From Galerina marginata (lineage: Eukaryota; Basidiomycota; Agaricomycetes; Agaricales; Galerinaceae), in the NCBI GenBank assembly GCA_023014335.1, contig JAECYW010000016.1, forward strand, positions 1,240,001 through 1,304,000: 64,000 nucleotides of DNA, in the 5' to 3' direction. The notes beneath the pieces were generated by a model that was given only the letters and a program-made list of their open reading frames with translations, was not told where the DNA came from and searched no databases. The translations under genes were made by a program, and so were the position numbers. Of the stretch, positions 62,473-64,000 are shown piece by piece. The first letter of the stretch is position 1, and each line of letters starts with the position of its first letter.

Positions 62473-64000
62473 TGTTGTCTAATTTCCAAAAAAGAAAATT
62501 GTGAGTCGGGGCTTGAACACTGTGAGTATTGTGACTTACACTGGAAAAGTGGGAGTGTTGAAAGTGCTGGAAGTGTTGTTTCTTGGGATTGCAGAGCTGG
62601 AGAGCCTGAAGAATATGGCGAAAGCAAAGTCGTATTTATACTGGTGAAGTACATCCTAACCGAACAGCCAACAAGACTCGAGCGGTTCTGATACTGAGCT
62701 AAAAATAGAACGAAAATCCAAAATGGCAGATCCGTTGCTAATTTTGTATCAAGTCGTTGACAGCGGACCGACGCTTGTGGAAAACCGCACCCGCCATCCC
62801 GACGCCGGGGGGAATGGGTTACGGGCGGCAACATTATTATCCAAACGATGTCAGAAGCGCAAGCTGAGAATCGTGGGCCAATGCTCCGGAACAAGACAAT
62901 CACGTCGAATTATCGCCTACACTTTGGCAGAAGTGGGATGCGTTAAGCACGGAGAACTTAACTTGCCCTCTGCGATTGGAAAGAGACGCATGGTCGCTCT
63001 AACCCGCAGCAGTCCATTTGAGGTCAGTGCCGTCCAGTCCTCGTGGAGAAACCCCGCCAAGTAGTACTACAATTAGGTCATCTAGCGGGAACTCTCCACG
63101 AGCGTCGCTTGGGAGTTAAAAGCCGACAGAGGTCGGTACTCTGATGGCCAGCCCGGTGAGCTCAGGTGTCTGGATTCAGATGTGATGCCCCAATACAGAA
63201 GATTTTCTAAGAGAAATGCTAGAAAATAGCGAGTCGGCAAATAAAAAAATGGTGATTCAGATGCATTGATAGTTTGCAGTGCCTTGCAACTTCTATAATT
63301 TCAGCCGACGAGGCGACAACTTGGAAATTTCATCCAGTCTTTGTGAAAGCGCAGGACGGGTTGTTAGTTCCGAATGATTCGCGTTCTCCATATTGTGTTC
63401 CGCTGGTTATCCTAAATATATTTAGACTTCAGGAAACACGTTGCTTAGAGTTTCCTTAGAGTTCCAACAGGTAGACACGGGTAAGGATTCAGAGTGGCTT
63501 ACTCTGAAATTCAAAGTTAGCTGCTGTAGTGTTCGACGACCGTTGAAGTTTATGGTATTTTTTTTCGTATTCTCAGGTTTAATGGCTCTAAGACGCTTCC
63601 TCATATCTAAGTACGTATGCCTATGCAGACGAGCTTCCAGTACTCATAAAAAATCGATCGTAAGGTTTCAAGTATCAACCGTGAATACGCGCTATCGGAC
63701 CGCAAGGAACTTCGTACTCTAAATCCGTGTTTGATGAGTACATTTTCCCCTGCTCGCCTCCATTTGTGAGATGACGGCTCTTTAATAGGGATCCTCGGGA
63801 AGGCTGCCACAAGGTTTTTGAACGCGGGACATCACATCACGAATTGACCTTCCTGTACATGTACAGTATATGTCAAGATGAGAGTAAGATGAGAATGATT
63901 CGAGCCTGGGTGATTTTAACTTCAAACTTTACTGAGCCTACAGTGCTGGTCCTGGGATTTACTCACATACACTACACGGAGACGGTAATTGAGAAGAATG
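62473..64000. other. Right edge without a supported gene
   Basis: Contains the upstream region of the secreted repeat protein (minus). Other open frames are short and unrecognised. Confidence 0.45.

Overview
The window reads as a stretch of a basidiomycete (Agaricomycetes-like) nuclear genome. Genes are dense with short GT..AG introns (mostly 50-75 nt). The protein families are ones expanded in mushroom-forming fungi: a MYND zinc finger joined to a DUF4470-type region, F-box proteins, TPR-CHAT proteases and a Ngaro/DIRS tyrosine-recombinase retrotransposon. All family names come from reading translations by eye; no database search was run.

Region 1-16.3 kb: three intact paralogous 12-TM-type MFS transporters (675-3144, 5798-8286, 13738-16272) interspersed with an EthD-like small protein (minus), a tRNA 2'-phosphotransferase-like protein with altered active-site motifs (minus) and an APP1-type phosphatidate phosphatase (plus). 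The last two are divergently transcribed from about 0.4 kb of shared sequence.

Region 16.8-19 kb: an eight-exon MYND/DUF4470-like gene (minus) whose zinc finger is completed by a 15-nt microexon.

Region 20.3-37.3 kb: a direct tandem duplication of about 8.5 kb. Each unit carries a long repeat-bearing 3' flank, a minus-strand TPR-CHAT protease gene (18 versus 13 near-identical 45-residue TPR-like repeats), a conserved palindrome upstream of that gene, a poorly understood coding-like segment and an eroded F-box gene remnant.

Region 38.4-48.6 kb: an F-box/LRR-like gene (minus), a complete and apparently young Ngaro-type element (41381-46327; gag, RT-RNase H, tyrosine recombinase, split direct repeats in A1-B1-A2-B2 order, both repeat pairs identical) and a full-length F-box gene (minus) that resembles the pseudogene remnants elsewhere in the window.

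Region 49.6-57.4 kb: three members of an unrecognised, intron-rich, coiled-coil-rich family with a short hydrophobic Ala/Leu-Ala-Pro segment (one with a clear double hydrophobic hairpin). The minus-strand copy contains an array of six symmetric phase-2 exons.

Region 57.4-64 kb: an F-box C-terminal remnant, the ribosomal protein uL14 (RPL23) gene (minus) and a secreted protein resembling the N-terminal repeat domain of fungal polyglycine hydrolases without the catalytic domain (minus). The housekeeping genes (RPL23, APP1) are conserved anchors; the middle 37 kb is accessory, duplication-rich sequence.
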